Positions 1 to 5,556 of a DNA stretch of 5,556 bases are shown one piece after another (position 1 is the first letter of the stretch; every line of letters starts with the position of its first letter). The position numbers and the translations under genes were made by a program. The notes beneath the pieces are model-generated. The model worked only from the letters and a program-made list of their open reading frames with translations. It did not search any database and had not been told where the DNA came from. Source of the stretch: Selenomonas sp. (GTDB taxonomy: Bacteria; Bacillota_C; Negativicutes; Selenomonadales; Selenomonadaceae); assembly GCA_017940705.1 (NCBI GenBank), contig JAGAYB010000147.1, positions 1-5,556 on the forward strand, read 5' to 3'.

Positions 1-1832
1 ATCTGTGCCGGCTGCAAGCCGCACATGGTCAGCAATTCTTCCTGAGTTCCCTGCTCTATGAATTTATCGGGCAGTCCCAGCCGCAGGAGGTCAGCTTTCT
101 GGCCGTTGTCTGCCAGGTATTCTGCCACCGCACCGCCAAAGCCCCCCAACAGGGAATTTTCTTCCAGCGTAACCAGCAGGCGTGCTGAGCTATGACGTTT
201 AAGCATCTCTTCATCCAGCGGCTTTACAAAGCGCATATTGATAACCGCCGCGGCCAGGCCGTCCTGTGCCAGAATATCTGCCGTCTGCTGAGCTTTATAC
301 ACCAGTGGGCCTACAGCAAAAATAGCCACATCACTGCCCTCGCGCAAGCACTCGGCTTTACCGATTTCCAGCTTTTGGAACCCCTCGCGCAATTCAGCCC
401 CCATACCACAGCCACGGGGATAGCGGACAGCTGTCGGCGTATCCATCTGCACCGCCGTGTAGAGCATATCACGCAATTCACTTTCATCTTTAGGGACAAA
501 AATCGTCATATTCGGCATGTGCCGCAGATATGACAAGTCAAACGCCCCATGATGGGTAGCTCCGTCTGCACCTACCAGCCCGGCCCTGTCAAGGCATAAG
601 GTCACCGGCAGATTTTGCAGGCAGACATCATGCAGCAGCTGGTCATAACCGCGCTGGGCAAAGGTCGAATAAATCGCCACCACGGGATGCTTACCGTCAG
701 CAGCCAGACCGGCTGCCATCGTTACCGCATGCTCCTCGGCAATGCCCACATCAAAAAATCTCTGGGGGAAACGCTCACCAAAGGCCTTTAAGCCTGTACC
801 GCTGGGCATAGCTGCCGTAATGGCCACAATGTCTTTATTGTGCTCAGCAATGTCCATCAAAGCCTGACTGAACACAGCGGTATAGCTGGGCGGACAGTCT
901 TTCACCGGGGATTTTCCCGTTGACTTGTCAAATCTGCCAATACCGTGAAATCTATCCGGCTCAGTTTCCGCCGGCAGATAGCCCTTGCCCTTGGTGGTAT
1001 GCACATGAATCAGTATCGGGCCGTCCATTTCCCGGGCGCGCTCAAAAAGCTCCTGCAGCAGGCTGATGTTATGTCCATCCACCGGGCCAATATAATGAAA
1101 ACCAAGCTCCTCAAAAAGGCCGCCGGGCACCAATGCTGCCCTGACGCTGTCCTTTACCACTCTGGCCGTTTTCAAAGCCTTATCCCCGATATGGGGAATG
1201 CTCATGATGAGGCTGCCCACATCTTTTTTGGCTCTGTTATACTGCGGGGCAATGCGGATTCTGGACAGATAGTCGCTAAGCCCCCCTACGTTTTTATCAA
1301 TGGACATCTCATTGTCATTTAAAATGACAATGAGTTTTTTCCCCAGGTCTCCGGCCTGATTAAGGGCTTCAAAGGCCTCACCGCCGGTCAGGGCACCATC
1401 ACCGATAACCGCGATAACTTCATTTTTGCGGCCGCTTAAATCCCGGGAAATCGCCATGCCCAGAGCTGCGGAAATTGACGTGCTGGCATGACCGACCCCG
1501 AAAGCGTCATAAGGCGATTCGCTGCGATTGGGAAAGCCAGTTATGCCGCCTTTTTGCCGCAGGGTATGAAAGCTGTCCCGGCGGCCTGTAATAATCTTAT
1601 GGGAATATGCCTGATGCCCCACGTCCCAGATAAGTTTATCCTGAGGGAAATTAAATACGCTGTACAAGGCCAGCGTCAGCTCTACGGTCCCCAAACTTGG
1701 GGCAAGATGACCGCCGTTTTCCGCCACGGTATCCACGATTAACTGACGCAGTTCACGGGCCAGTTCCTCCAGTTCGCTGACACTGAGGCGTTTTACAGCC
1801 TGCGGGTCATTTATTTTCTCCAACAATGACAT
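1..1832 (-). CDS. dxs: 1-deoxy-D-xylulose-5-phosphate synthase, 3' end cut by window edge
   Basis: This cytoplasmic thiamine-diphosphate enzyme condenses pyruvate with glyceraldehyde 3-phosphate to DXP, the first step of the MEP isoprenoid pathway and a precursor for thiamine and pyridoxal phosphate. The minus strand reads 610 uninterrupted codons from the ATG at 1832-1830. Visible landmarks are GGH (His42), WDVGHQAYSHKI (69-80), the ThDP/Mg motif GDGALTGG (144-151) with NDN at 172-174, YIGPVDGHN (247-255), KGKGY (281-285), catalytic Glu366 in GIAEEHAV, and DRAGLVGADGATHHG (415-429). The ThDP-binding, pyrimidine-binding and transketolase C-terminal domains follow in normal order. Family members are about 620-640 residues, so only some 10-30 C-terminal codons are missing, cut by the window and not by mutation. 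The start is fixed on the upstream side, since the codon before the ATG is an in-frame TAG. No strong Shine-Dalgarno site is visible, so translation may be coupled to ispA, whose stop lies 15 bases upstream. Confidence 0.98.
   Translation of the reverse strand, partial: MSLLEKINDPQAVKRLSVSELEELARELRQLIVDTVAENGGHLAPSLGTVELTLALYSVFNFPQDKLIWDVGHQAYSHKIITGRRDSFHTLRQKGGITGFPNRSESPYDAFGVGHASTSISAALGMAISRDLSGRKNEVIAVIGDGALTGGEAFEALNQAGDLGKKLIVILNDNEMSIDKNVGGLSDYLSRIRIAPQYNRAKKDVGSLIMSIPHIGDKALKTARVVKDSVRAALVPGGLFEELGFHYIGPVDGHNISLLQELFERAREMDGPILIHVHTTKGKGYLPAETEPDRFHGIGRFDKSTGKSPVKDCPPSYTAVFSQALMDIAEHNKDIVAITAAMPSGTGLKAFGERFPQRFFDVGIAEEHAVTMAAGLAADGKHPVVAIYSTFAQRGYDQLLHDVCLQNLPVTLCLDRAGLVGADGATHHGAFDLSYLRHMPNMTIFVPKDESELRDMLYTAVQMDTPTAVRYPRGCGMGAELREGFQKLEIGKAECLREGSDVAIFAVGPLVYKAQQTADILAQDGLAAAVINMRFVKPLDEEMLKRHSSARLLVTLEENSLLGGFGGAVAEYLADNGQKADLLRLGLPDKFIEQGTQEELLTMCGLQPAQ
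1308..1340 (+). terminator. Antisense terminator-like palindrome inside dxs
   Basis: On the plus strand, arms of 13 bases (1308-1320 and 1322-1334) are perfect reverse complements around a single A at 1321, and TTTTTT follows at 1335-1340. With a realistic loop of about 5 bases the stem is 11 bp. This has the shape of an intrinsic terminator for transcription antisense to dxs. In the dxs frame it encodes residues 167-175 (LIVILNDNE, the ThDP-binding motif), preceded by two AAA lysine codons that provide the T-run. Because Ile/Asn, Val/Asp and Leu/Glu codons can be complementary, the symmetry may be partly or wholly a by-product of the protein sequence. The stem is only moderately GC-rich. No plus-strand gene is recognised upstream of it. 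Confidence 0.35.
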
Positions 1833-1847
1833 CTATGCCACATCCCA

Positions 1848-2729
1848 TCATTTATTGCGTTTCACCAAATAAGCCACCAATTCCCGCAGGAAATCGGCCT
1901 CAGCGCCAAAGTCTGCCAAAGCGCCGACAGCGCTGTCCACCGCTTCCTGCGCCAGCTTCTGCGCCTCTTCCAGCGAGGTAAGGGTCACATAGGTTGACTT
2001 ATGATTCTTTTCATCGCTGCCCACCGGTTTGCCAATGACCTTCTCATCGCCGATAACATCCAAAATATCATCGGTAATCTGGAAGGCCAGACCGAAATTA
2101 TCAGCATAGGTGGTCAGGGCAGCCAGTGCCTTATCATCGGCGCCGCCTAAAATAGCGCCGCTGCGCAGGGCAGCCCGGAAGAGTGCCCCCGTCTTGCCGA
2201 GATGAATTTTTTTCATGGTTTCCATGGTAATCTGCTTATCCTCAGACTCCATATCAAGAGCCTGACCGCCCACCATGCCTTCCGGGCCGGCAGCGGCACT
2301 TATTTCCCGTACTACCTGCACGAGCTTATCAGCGCTGACGCCCTGCTGGCGGAGCATAACCTCAAAAGCCAGCGTCAGGAGTGCATCTCCTGCCAAGGTA
2401 GCCATCCCGGCACCATAGACCTTATGGTTGGTCAGCTTGCCGCGGCGGTAATCATCGTCGTCCATCGCCGGCAGGTCATCGTGAATCAGGGAGTAAGTAT
2501 GTATCATTTCCAGTGCACAGGCCGTGGTGAGGTATTCCTCACCCTTTGCTCCCACGGCATCAGCGGCCGCCATTAAGAGCACAGGACGCAGGCGTTTGCC
2601 GCCGGCCATGAGGCTGTATTTCATGGACTCACACAAGGTCTTATCCAGCGGGTCTGCTTCATTCAGCTGCTGTACCAGGGCTTTTTCCACCAGAGCACTT
2701 CTCTCTTGCCAGATTTTCTTTAATTCCAT
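1848..2729 (-). CDS. ispA: Farnesyl diphosphate synthase (short-chain polyprenyl synthetase)
   Basis: This soluble all-alpha prenyltransferase adds isopentenyl diphosphate to DMAPP and then GPP, giving FPP for undecaprenyl carrier and quinone synthesis. The 293 residues match the usual family length. Visible motifs are GGKRLRP (43-49, diphosphate binding), the first aspartate-rich motif DDLPAMD (84-90) followed by DDDYRRGK, GGQALDM (154-160), the Lys-Thr of HLGKTGALF (179-180), and the second aspartate-rich motif in FQITDDILD (216-224). The two-residue insertion in the first motif and Tyr79 five residues before it match bacterial (type II) FPP synthases such as E. coli IspA. The product is therefore inferred to be C15, although GGPP cannot be fully excluded from sequence. 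The ATG at 2729 follows the xseB stop by 2 bases; its ribosome binding site AAGGGAGA (2736-2743) lies within the last xseB codons, so the two are likely translated as a coupled pair. Confidence 0.96.
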   Translation of the reverse strand: MELKKIWQERSALVEKALVQQLNEADPLDKTLCESMKYSLMAGGKRLRPVLLMAAADAVGAKGEEYLTTACALEMIHTYSLIHDDLPAMDDDDYRRGKLTNHKVYGAGMATLAGDALLTLAFEVMLRQQGVSADKLVQVVREISAAAGPEGMVGGQALDMESEDKQITMETMKKIHLGKTGALFRAALRSGAILGGADDKALAALTTYADNFGLAFQITDDILDVIGDEKVIGKPVGSDEKNHKSTYVTLTSLEEAQKLAQEAVDSAVGALADFGAEADFLRELVAYLVKRNK

Positions 2730-2731
2730 TC

Positions 2732-2971
2732 TTATTCTCCCTTTATATCAAGCGCCGTTTCCGTTACCGTACCGTTTTCTTCACTGACTGCTATATCCAA
2801 GGCTGCTTCAGCTTTAGCCAGCTCTTTGAGGCAGGCTTCCCCCAGCTTTATGCCTTCCGTATAATTTTCCATCAGTTCCTTGAGGCTGCTGTCACCGTTT
2901 TCCATATCCTTCACGATGGTTTCCAGCTTTTCCAGCGATTCCTCAAAGGACATTTCCTTTTTTCTCGGCAT
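2732..2971 (-). CDS. xseB: Exodeoxyribonuclease VII small subunit
   Basis: This is the small subunit of exonuclease VII, the metal-independent nuclease that cuts single-stranded DNA from both ends into acid-soluble oligonucleotides. Several XseB copies bind one XseA. The 79-residue protein has the family signature: SFEESLEKLETIV (8-20), then MENGDSSLKELMENYTEG (23-40), a Cys at 47 and the amphipathic LKELAKAEAAL (48-58), forming the expected helical hairpin. The acidic tail (60-79) is variable in the family. The ATG at 2971 directly abuts the xseA stop codon with no bases between; AAGGG (2982-2986), inside the last xseA codons, is the likely ribosome binding site, 10 bases upstream. This arrangement suggests translational coupling and matched subunit synthesis. 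The length is typical and nothing is unusual. Confidence 0.96.
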   Translation of the reverse strand: MPRKKEMSFEESLEKLETIVKDMENGDSSLKELMENYTEGIKLGEACLKELAKAEAALDIAVSEENGTVTETALDIKGE

Positions 2972-4180
2972 TTAACTGTCACCCTTCCCCACTGTTTTCT
3001 CCAGCGTCCGCACCTTTAAGCTGCCATCAGCCAGAGTAAGTATCAATTCCTCTTCCGGTGCTACATCATGCACGCTGCTTACTATTTTATCACCCTTTGC
3101 CACCAAGGCAAAGCCTCTGGTTAAAACTGCTGTCGGATTGATGGCAGCCAGGCGGTTCAGCAATAGTTCCAAACGATGCTTTTTGCCTTGCAGCCCCTGA
3201 CGTACCTGTCCCAGCATGCTTTCCAGCAGATAATCCAGCCGCTGCCGCCGTTCAGCCAGCAGAAACTGGGGATTGCGCAGGCACCTGCTGCCCAGCAGCG
3301 TCTCCAGCTTCCAGCGGCGGTCAGCGATTTCCTTTTGCATTTGACGTGTCAGCTGACCTGTCAAAGCCTGTACCTGCCGTCTGACTTCTGACCTGTCAGG
3401 CACCGCCAGCTCCGCTGCCTGAGAGGGCGTTGCCGCCCGTACATCCGCCGCAAAATCCGCCAGCGTAAAATCCGTCTCGTGCCCCACGGCAGAAATCACC
3501 GGCACCTTGGACGCCGCGATGGCTCGCACCACGACCTCCTCGTTGAAGGCCCACAAATCTTCCATCGAACCGCCGCCGCGTCCGGCAATAACCACATCCA
3601 CAGGATATTTACGGGAGAAAAAATCTATTCCGCGGGCAATCTGTCCGGCAGCCTCTTCCCCCTGTACCTGCACAGGATATAACACCAGCTGTACTGACGG
3701 CCAGCGCCGCTTGGACACCCGGTATATATCCCTAAGCACCGCTCCGGCAGAGCTGGTGACTACGCCAATCCTTTTTGGGAATGCAGGCAGCGGACGTTTT
3801 CTGTCCTGAGCAAACAGCCCTTCGCTGCTTAGCTTCTTCTTCAGCATTTCAAAAGCAAAGGCCAAATCACCTGTGCCTTCAGGAAGCAGCGTTTCCACAT
3901 ACAGCTGGTACACGCCGTCCCGTTCATAAACGGACAAAGTGCCGCCAGCTACAACCTGCATGCCGTTTTCCGGCCGAAACCGCAGATATTGCGCCCGGCT
4001 GCGGAACATCACGCATTTGAGGGCAGAGCTGGCATCCTTAAGGGTAAAATAGCAATGACCGGAGGGATATTGCTTGTAATTGGAAATCTCTCCGCGAACC
4101 TGCATGCCGCTAAGGACAGGCTCACGGGCCAACAGTTCCTTTATATAGCGATTTACTTCACTGACAGAATGGACAGCCAC
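2972..4180 (-). CDS. xseA: Exodeoxyribonuclease VII large subunit
   Basis: This is the catalytic subunit of exonuclease VII, which degrades single-stranded DNA in repair and recombination. From the chosen start the protein has 402 residues, close to the usual size. An N-terminal OB-fold is seen through SVSEVNRYIKELL (5-17), VRGEISN (28-34) and SGHCYFTLKD (41-50, approximate). The catalytic domain shows GVVTSSAGAVLRDI (139-152), AGRGGGSMEDLW (199-210) and GHETDFTLADFAADVRAATP (233-252). A long Arg/Gln/Leu-rich coiled coil (about 260-345) ends in the conserved NPTAVLTRGFA (about 348-358). The open frame continues upstream to a TTG at 4249 overlapping the nusB stop, but those 23 extra codons run through a terminator-like hairpin and have no counterpart in the family. 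The GTG at 4180 has GGGGGAA five bases upstream and gives the family-like N-terminus MAVHSVSEVNRY, so I take it as the start; the neighbouring TTG at 4183 is a less likely alternative. Confidence 0.96.
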   Translation of the reverse strand: MAVHSVSEVNRYIKELLAREPVLSGMQVRGEISNYKQYPSGHCYFTLKDASSALKCVMFRSRAQYLRFRPENGMQVVAGGTLSVYERDGVYQLYVETLLPEGTGDLAFAFEMLKKKLSSEGLFAQDRKRPLPAFPKRIGVVTSSAGAVLRDIYRVSKRRWPSVQLVLYPVQVQGEEAAGQIARGIDFFSRKYPVDVVIAGRGGGSMEDLWAFNEEVVVRAIAASKVPVISAVGHETDFTLADFAADVRAATPSQAAELAVPDRSEVRRQVQALTGQLTRQMQKEIADRRWKLETLLGSRCLRNPQFLLAERRQRLDYLLESMLGQVRQGLQGKKHRLELLLNRLAAINPTAVLTRGFALVAKGDKIVSSVHDVAPEEELILTLADGSLKVRTLEKTVGKGDS

Positions 4181-4185
4181 CAAAA

Positions 4186-4192
4186 TTCCCCC
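4186..4192 (-). promoter_or_regulatory. Ribosome binding site that decides the xseA start
   Basis: GGGGGAA on the minus strand lies 5 bases upstream of the GTG at 4180. It is the only well-placed Shine-Dalgarno-like sequence near a codon that gives an XseA-like N-terminus. The other purine-rich stretch, GAGGAAGG just after the nusB stop, is 17 bases from the nearest in-frame ATG (4222), which itself sits in the hairpin loop, so it does not support a longer protein. Confidence 0.6.
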
Positions 4193-4202
4193 ATACACAC
4201 AC

Positions 4203-4236
4203 AAAACTGCCAGAGCCCACATTACGGGTCTGGCAG
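4203..4236 (-). terminator. Probable intrinsic terminator or attenuator between nusB and xseA
   Basis: On the minus strand, CTGCCAGA (4236-4229) pairs perfectly with TCTGGCAG (4214-4207). The stem continues inside with CCC (4228-4226) pairing to GGG (4218-4216), past one bulged C at 4215, and closes on a 7-base loop. The stem is followed at once by TTTT and then GTGTGTGT. It begins 9 bases after the nusB stop. The U-run is short, so termination is probably partial: the downstream genes have no obvious strong promoter of their own and likely depend on readthrough. The plus strand lacks a T-run after the stem, so the element is one-directional. Confidence 0.65.
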
Positions 4237-4245
4237 TATCCTTCC

Positions 4246-4674
4246 TCAACGAAGATTATTCATCATTGCACCGAGTATGCCATTGACATAACGGCTGGAA
4301 TTATCCGTACCATATTTTTTCGCCAGTTCCACAGCTTCATTGATGGCAATATTGGGAGTTATCTTCTCCTCGGAAAAGCCAATCTCATAGGCAGCCAGCC
4401 GCGTGATATTGCGGTCTACCGCAGCCATGCGCTCCACCTTCCAGTCCTTGGAGCTGGCTGCAATCAGGCTGTCTATCTCAGCGAGATTCTCCCGGGTGCC
4501 ACGCACCAGAGTACCAACGTATTCACGGTCACGGGACGGCATCTTTTCCGCCTCACTCAGGACCGTATCAATAGCCAGAGTCTCATACTGCTCCTGCTGC
4601 CCTTCCTCACCGTGATTCAAATCCAACTGAAAAAGCGCCTGCAAAGCTGCTTCTCTTGCTTGTCTACGACTCAT
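4246..4674 (-). CDS. nusB: Transcription antitermination factor NusB
   Basis: NusB pairs with ribosomal protein S10 (NusE), binds the boxA RNA element and helps RNA polymerase pass terminators while copying rRNA operons. The 142-residue all-helical protein has the arginine-rich N-terminus SRRQAREAALQALFQLD (2-18), which contributes to RNA binding in the family. It also has DWKVERMAAVDRNITRLAAYE (about 77-97), then PNIAINEAVELAKKYG (107-122) and the C-terminal SSRYVNGILGAM (126-137). Length and motifs are normal. The ATG at 4674 has AAAAGG (4681-4686) 6 bases upstream and a second purine run, AGGAAGG (4688-4694), behind it, so initiation should be efficient. It lies 43 bases after the DUF2273 gene, with no terminator between, and is followed by a terminator-like hairpin that may lower expression of the genes downstream. 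Confidence 0.97.
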   Translation of the reverse strand: MSRRQAREAALQALFQLDLNHGEEGQQEQYETLAIDTVLSEAEKMPSRDREYVGTLVRGTRENLAEIDSLIAASSKDWKVERMAAVDRNITRLAAYEIGFSEEKITPNIAINEAVELAKKYGTDNSSRYVNGILGAMMNNLR

Positions 4675-4717
4675 TACTTACCTTTTACCTTCCTAAAAAA
4701 TCCTTACACTCTTTTCA

Positions 4718-4963
4718 TTACCGCTGAAAACGCTCAAAAAAAGTCCACGCCTTCTCACGCATACTATCGATAACATTATCATCATTGTCCAGCTGTGTGC
4801 CAATAAAGAGCCCTACCAGTCCGCAGCAGATGACAAAGAATGTATGCCAAAAGCCGAAACACAAAACAGCTGTGCCAAAGGCCATGCCCAAAAGCACACC
4901 ACAGGTCTTGCCGCGATGAGTCTGCCACAGATTTTCTGCCACCTGCCGCAATTCTTCCTTCAT
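4718..4963 (-). CDS. Small DUF2273-type membrane protein
   Basis: This is an 81-residue protein with a short charged N-terminus (1-19), two closely spaced hydrophobic segments (about 20-37 and 40-57) and an acidic-to-amphipathic C-terminal tail starting QLDNDDN (57-63). A two-helix hairpin followed by GxxIGxxLD and acidic residues, located just after amaP, is characteristic of the DUF2273 family of small integral membrane proteins. The biochemical role is unknown; by association it belongs with the AmaP/Asp23 envelope-stress module. The family call rests on topology, motif and context rather than a search. The ATG at 4963 comes 16 bases after the amaP stop, with a modest GGTGACGG-type purine stretch between. 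Two Cys (46, 47) lie in the second helix and one each at 21 and 35. Confidence 0.85.
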   Translation of the reverse strand: MKEELRQVAENLWQTHRGKTCGVLLGMAFGTAVLCFGFWHTFFVICCGLVGLFIGTQLDNDDNVIDSMREKAWTFFERFQR

Positions 4964-4979
4964 TTATCCGTCACCGCCC

Positions 4980-5555
4980 TTAGACCACACGATATTTCTT
5001 TTCCGGCTGCATGTCTGAAACCTCAGAAACCACCACATTGATGGGAACATCCGTCAGTCCCATGGTACGCGCCAAATGGCTTTGCAGCCGTTCCGTAAGG
5101 GTTGCCGCCACCTGGCTGACATCAGCCTCCCGGCCAACGGTAAGGTCAATGTCCATGGAGAGACTGGCCTCTCCTTCCGCCTTGTTTTTGGCCTTGATTT
5201 TCACCCGGGCATCGCGCACGCCATGGACTTCTCTGGCCATGCGGTCAGCAAGACTGCGAATGGCTTCCAGGGCTACGCGCACTTCCCCTTTCGGGCCGGC
5301 ATCAATTACATACTCGCCCTTGCTGCTGTAATATTCTTTAGGCGCGCGCTTAAACACCGCCAGCAGCAGCTTTAGGGAAATCAGCAGCATTAAAACTGCT
5401 CCCCCCAATGTCTCCGGGCGCGGCAAAAAATAGTGTACCTGTTTCAGCCAGACATTTTCCGGGAGTATCTGGGTAGCCGCTGCCAAAACCACACCGGCTA
5501 CAGCCAGCCCGGCCAAAGATAAAAGCAGTAGTAAAAAACGATTGATTATACTCAT
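4980..5555 (-). CDS. amaP: Alkaline shock response membrane anchor protein (AmaP-like, Asp23 domain)
   Basis: AmaP tethers the abundant cell-envelope stress protein Asp23 to the membrane in Staphylococcus aureus; this protein has the same plan. The 191 residues begin with a hydrophobic helix (about 6-29), then a short extracytoplasmic-type loop (30-50), a second helix (about 51-68) ended by Lys69/Arg70, and a cytoplasmic Asp23/DUF322-like domain (about 80-180). That domain has the pattern GEVRVALEAIRSLADRMAREV, the central strand KIKAKNKAEGEASLSMDIDL, and the end INVVVSEV. The basic tail is KKYRVV. The ATG at 5555 is one base from the window edge. It gives a natural N-terminus (MSIINRF before the first helix), but its ribosome binding site and any longer frame are out of view. 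An Asp23-family partner would be expected nearby and is not seen in this window. The gene heads the visible run, 16 bases before the DUF2273 gene. Confidence 0.88.
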   Translation of the reverse strand: MSIINRFLLLLLSLAGLAVAGVVLAAATQILPENVWLKQVHYFLPRPETLGGAVLMLLISLKLLLAVFKRAPKEYYSSKGEYVIDAGPKGEVRVALEAIRSLADRMAREVHGVRDARVKIKAKNKAEGEASLSMDIDLTVGREADVSQVAATLTERLQSHLARTMGLTDVPINVVVSEVSDMQPEKKYRVV

Positions 5556-5556
5556 A

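Noticed and set aside
192..533. Plus-strand open frame of 113 codons.
   Set aside because: It is antisense to the dxs C-terminal half, which is intact and conserved; the composition is typical of a shadow frame.
945..1322. Plus-strand open frame of 125 codons whose stop falls within the 1308-1334 palindrome, giving an ORF-plus-terminator look.
   Set aside because: It lies wholly antisense to well-conserved dxs codons, resembles no protein I know and has no recognised promoter. The stop-in-hairpin position is explained by the dxs sequence.
1428..1435. GCGGCCGC octamer, also found at 2563-2570.
   Set aside because: These are restriction-site palindromes within Arg/Gly/Ala codons, with no sign of a cloning junction or functional site.
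2526..2543. Perfect 7-bp inverted repeat GGTGAGG/CCTCACC with a 4-base loop inside ispA.
   Set aside because: It has no T-run on either side and is short; a stem of this size is expected by chance in a coding region.
3353..3398. Direct repeat of CTGACCTGTCA (3353-3363 and 3388-3398) inside xseA.
   Set aside because: It lies in the Arg/Gln/Leu-rich coiled coil, where repeated codon runs are common; there are only two copies with no regular spacing.
4695..4700. Six T residues on the minus strand between the DUF2273 gene and nusB, as a possible terminator.
   Set aside because: No stem precedes the T-run, and it is followed by the nusB ribosome binding site.
4704..4718. Four-codon mini-frame (MKRV) overlapping the DUF2273 stop (TAATG), as a possible leader peptide for nusB.
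   Set aside because: It has no ribosome binding site of its own, no biased residue run and no associated attenuator structure before nusB.
1..5556. Search for mobile elements, CRISPR arrays, tRNA or rRNA genes, riboswitches and defence genes.
   Set aside because: Nothing was seen: all sequence is accounted for by seven housekeeping or membrane genes and gaps of 65 bases or less.

Overview
The window is a compact run of seven genes, all on the minus strand, with no sign of foreign or mobile DNA. In transcription order (right to left) they are amaP, a small DUF2273 membrane-protein gene, nusB, xseA, xseB, ispA and dxs. The gene order, the AmaP/DUF2273 pair (typical of Firmicutes), purine-rich ribosome binding sites and an estimated G+C near 50% point to a Firmicute. 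The protein sequences have the feel of the Negativicutes (Selenomonas and relatives), but that last step is an impression from the residues and not a search result.

Layout. Positions 4980-5555 hold AmaP, a two-helix membrane anchor with an Asp23-like domain, followed by a two-helix DUF2273 protein (4718-4963); together these look like an envelope or alkaline-stress membrane module. Next comes nusB (4246-4674), a transcription antitermination factor. Nine bases after its stop sits a GC-rich hairpin with a short U-run (4203-4236) that looks like an intrinsic terminator or attenuator. Beyond it is a tightly packed block: xseA and xseB (the two subunits of exonuclease VII, stop and start abutting), ispA (2 bases after xseB) and dxs (15 bases after ispA). 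dxs runs off the left edge, lacking roughly its last 10-30 codons.

Functionally, xseA and xseB form one nuclease. Dxs makes 1-deoxy-xylulose 5-phosphate at the head of the MEP isoprenoid pathway, and IspA makes farnesyl diphosphate near its end, feeding quinone and undecaprenyl carrier synthesis. NusB acts with NusA, NusE and NusG on rRNA transcription. This clustering of nusB, xseAB, ispA and dxs is a known, conserved Firmicutes arrangement.

I found no evidence for a previously undescribed system. The points worth a second look are small. The first is the hairpin between nusB and xseA, which also shows that the longest xseA reading frame starts too far upstream; the GTG at 4180 is the better start. 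The second is a near-perfect 27-base palindrome followed by six T residues, lying antisense inside dxs at 1308-1340. No stretch longer than about 65 bases lacks a gene.
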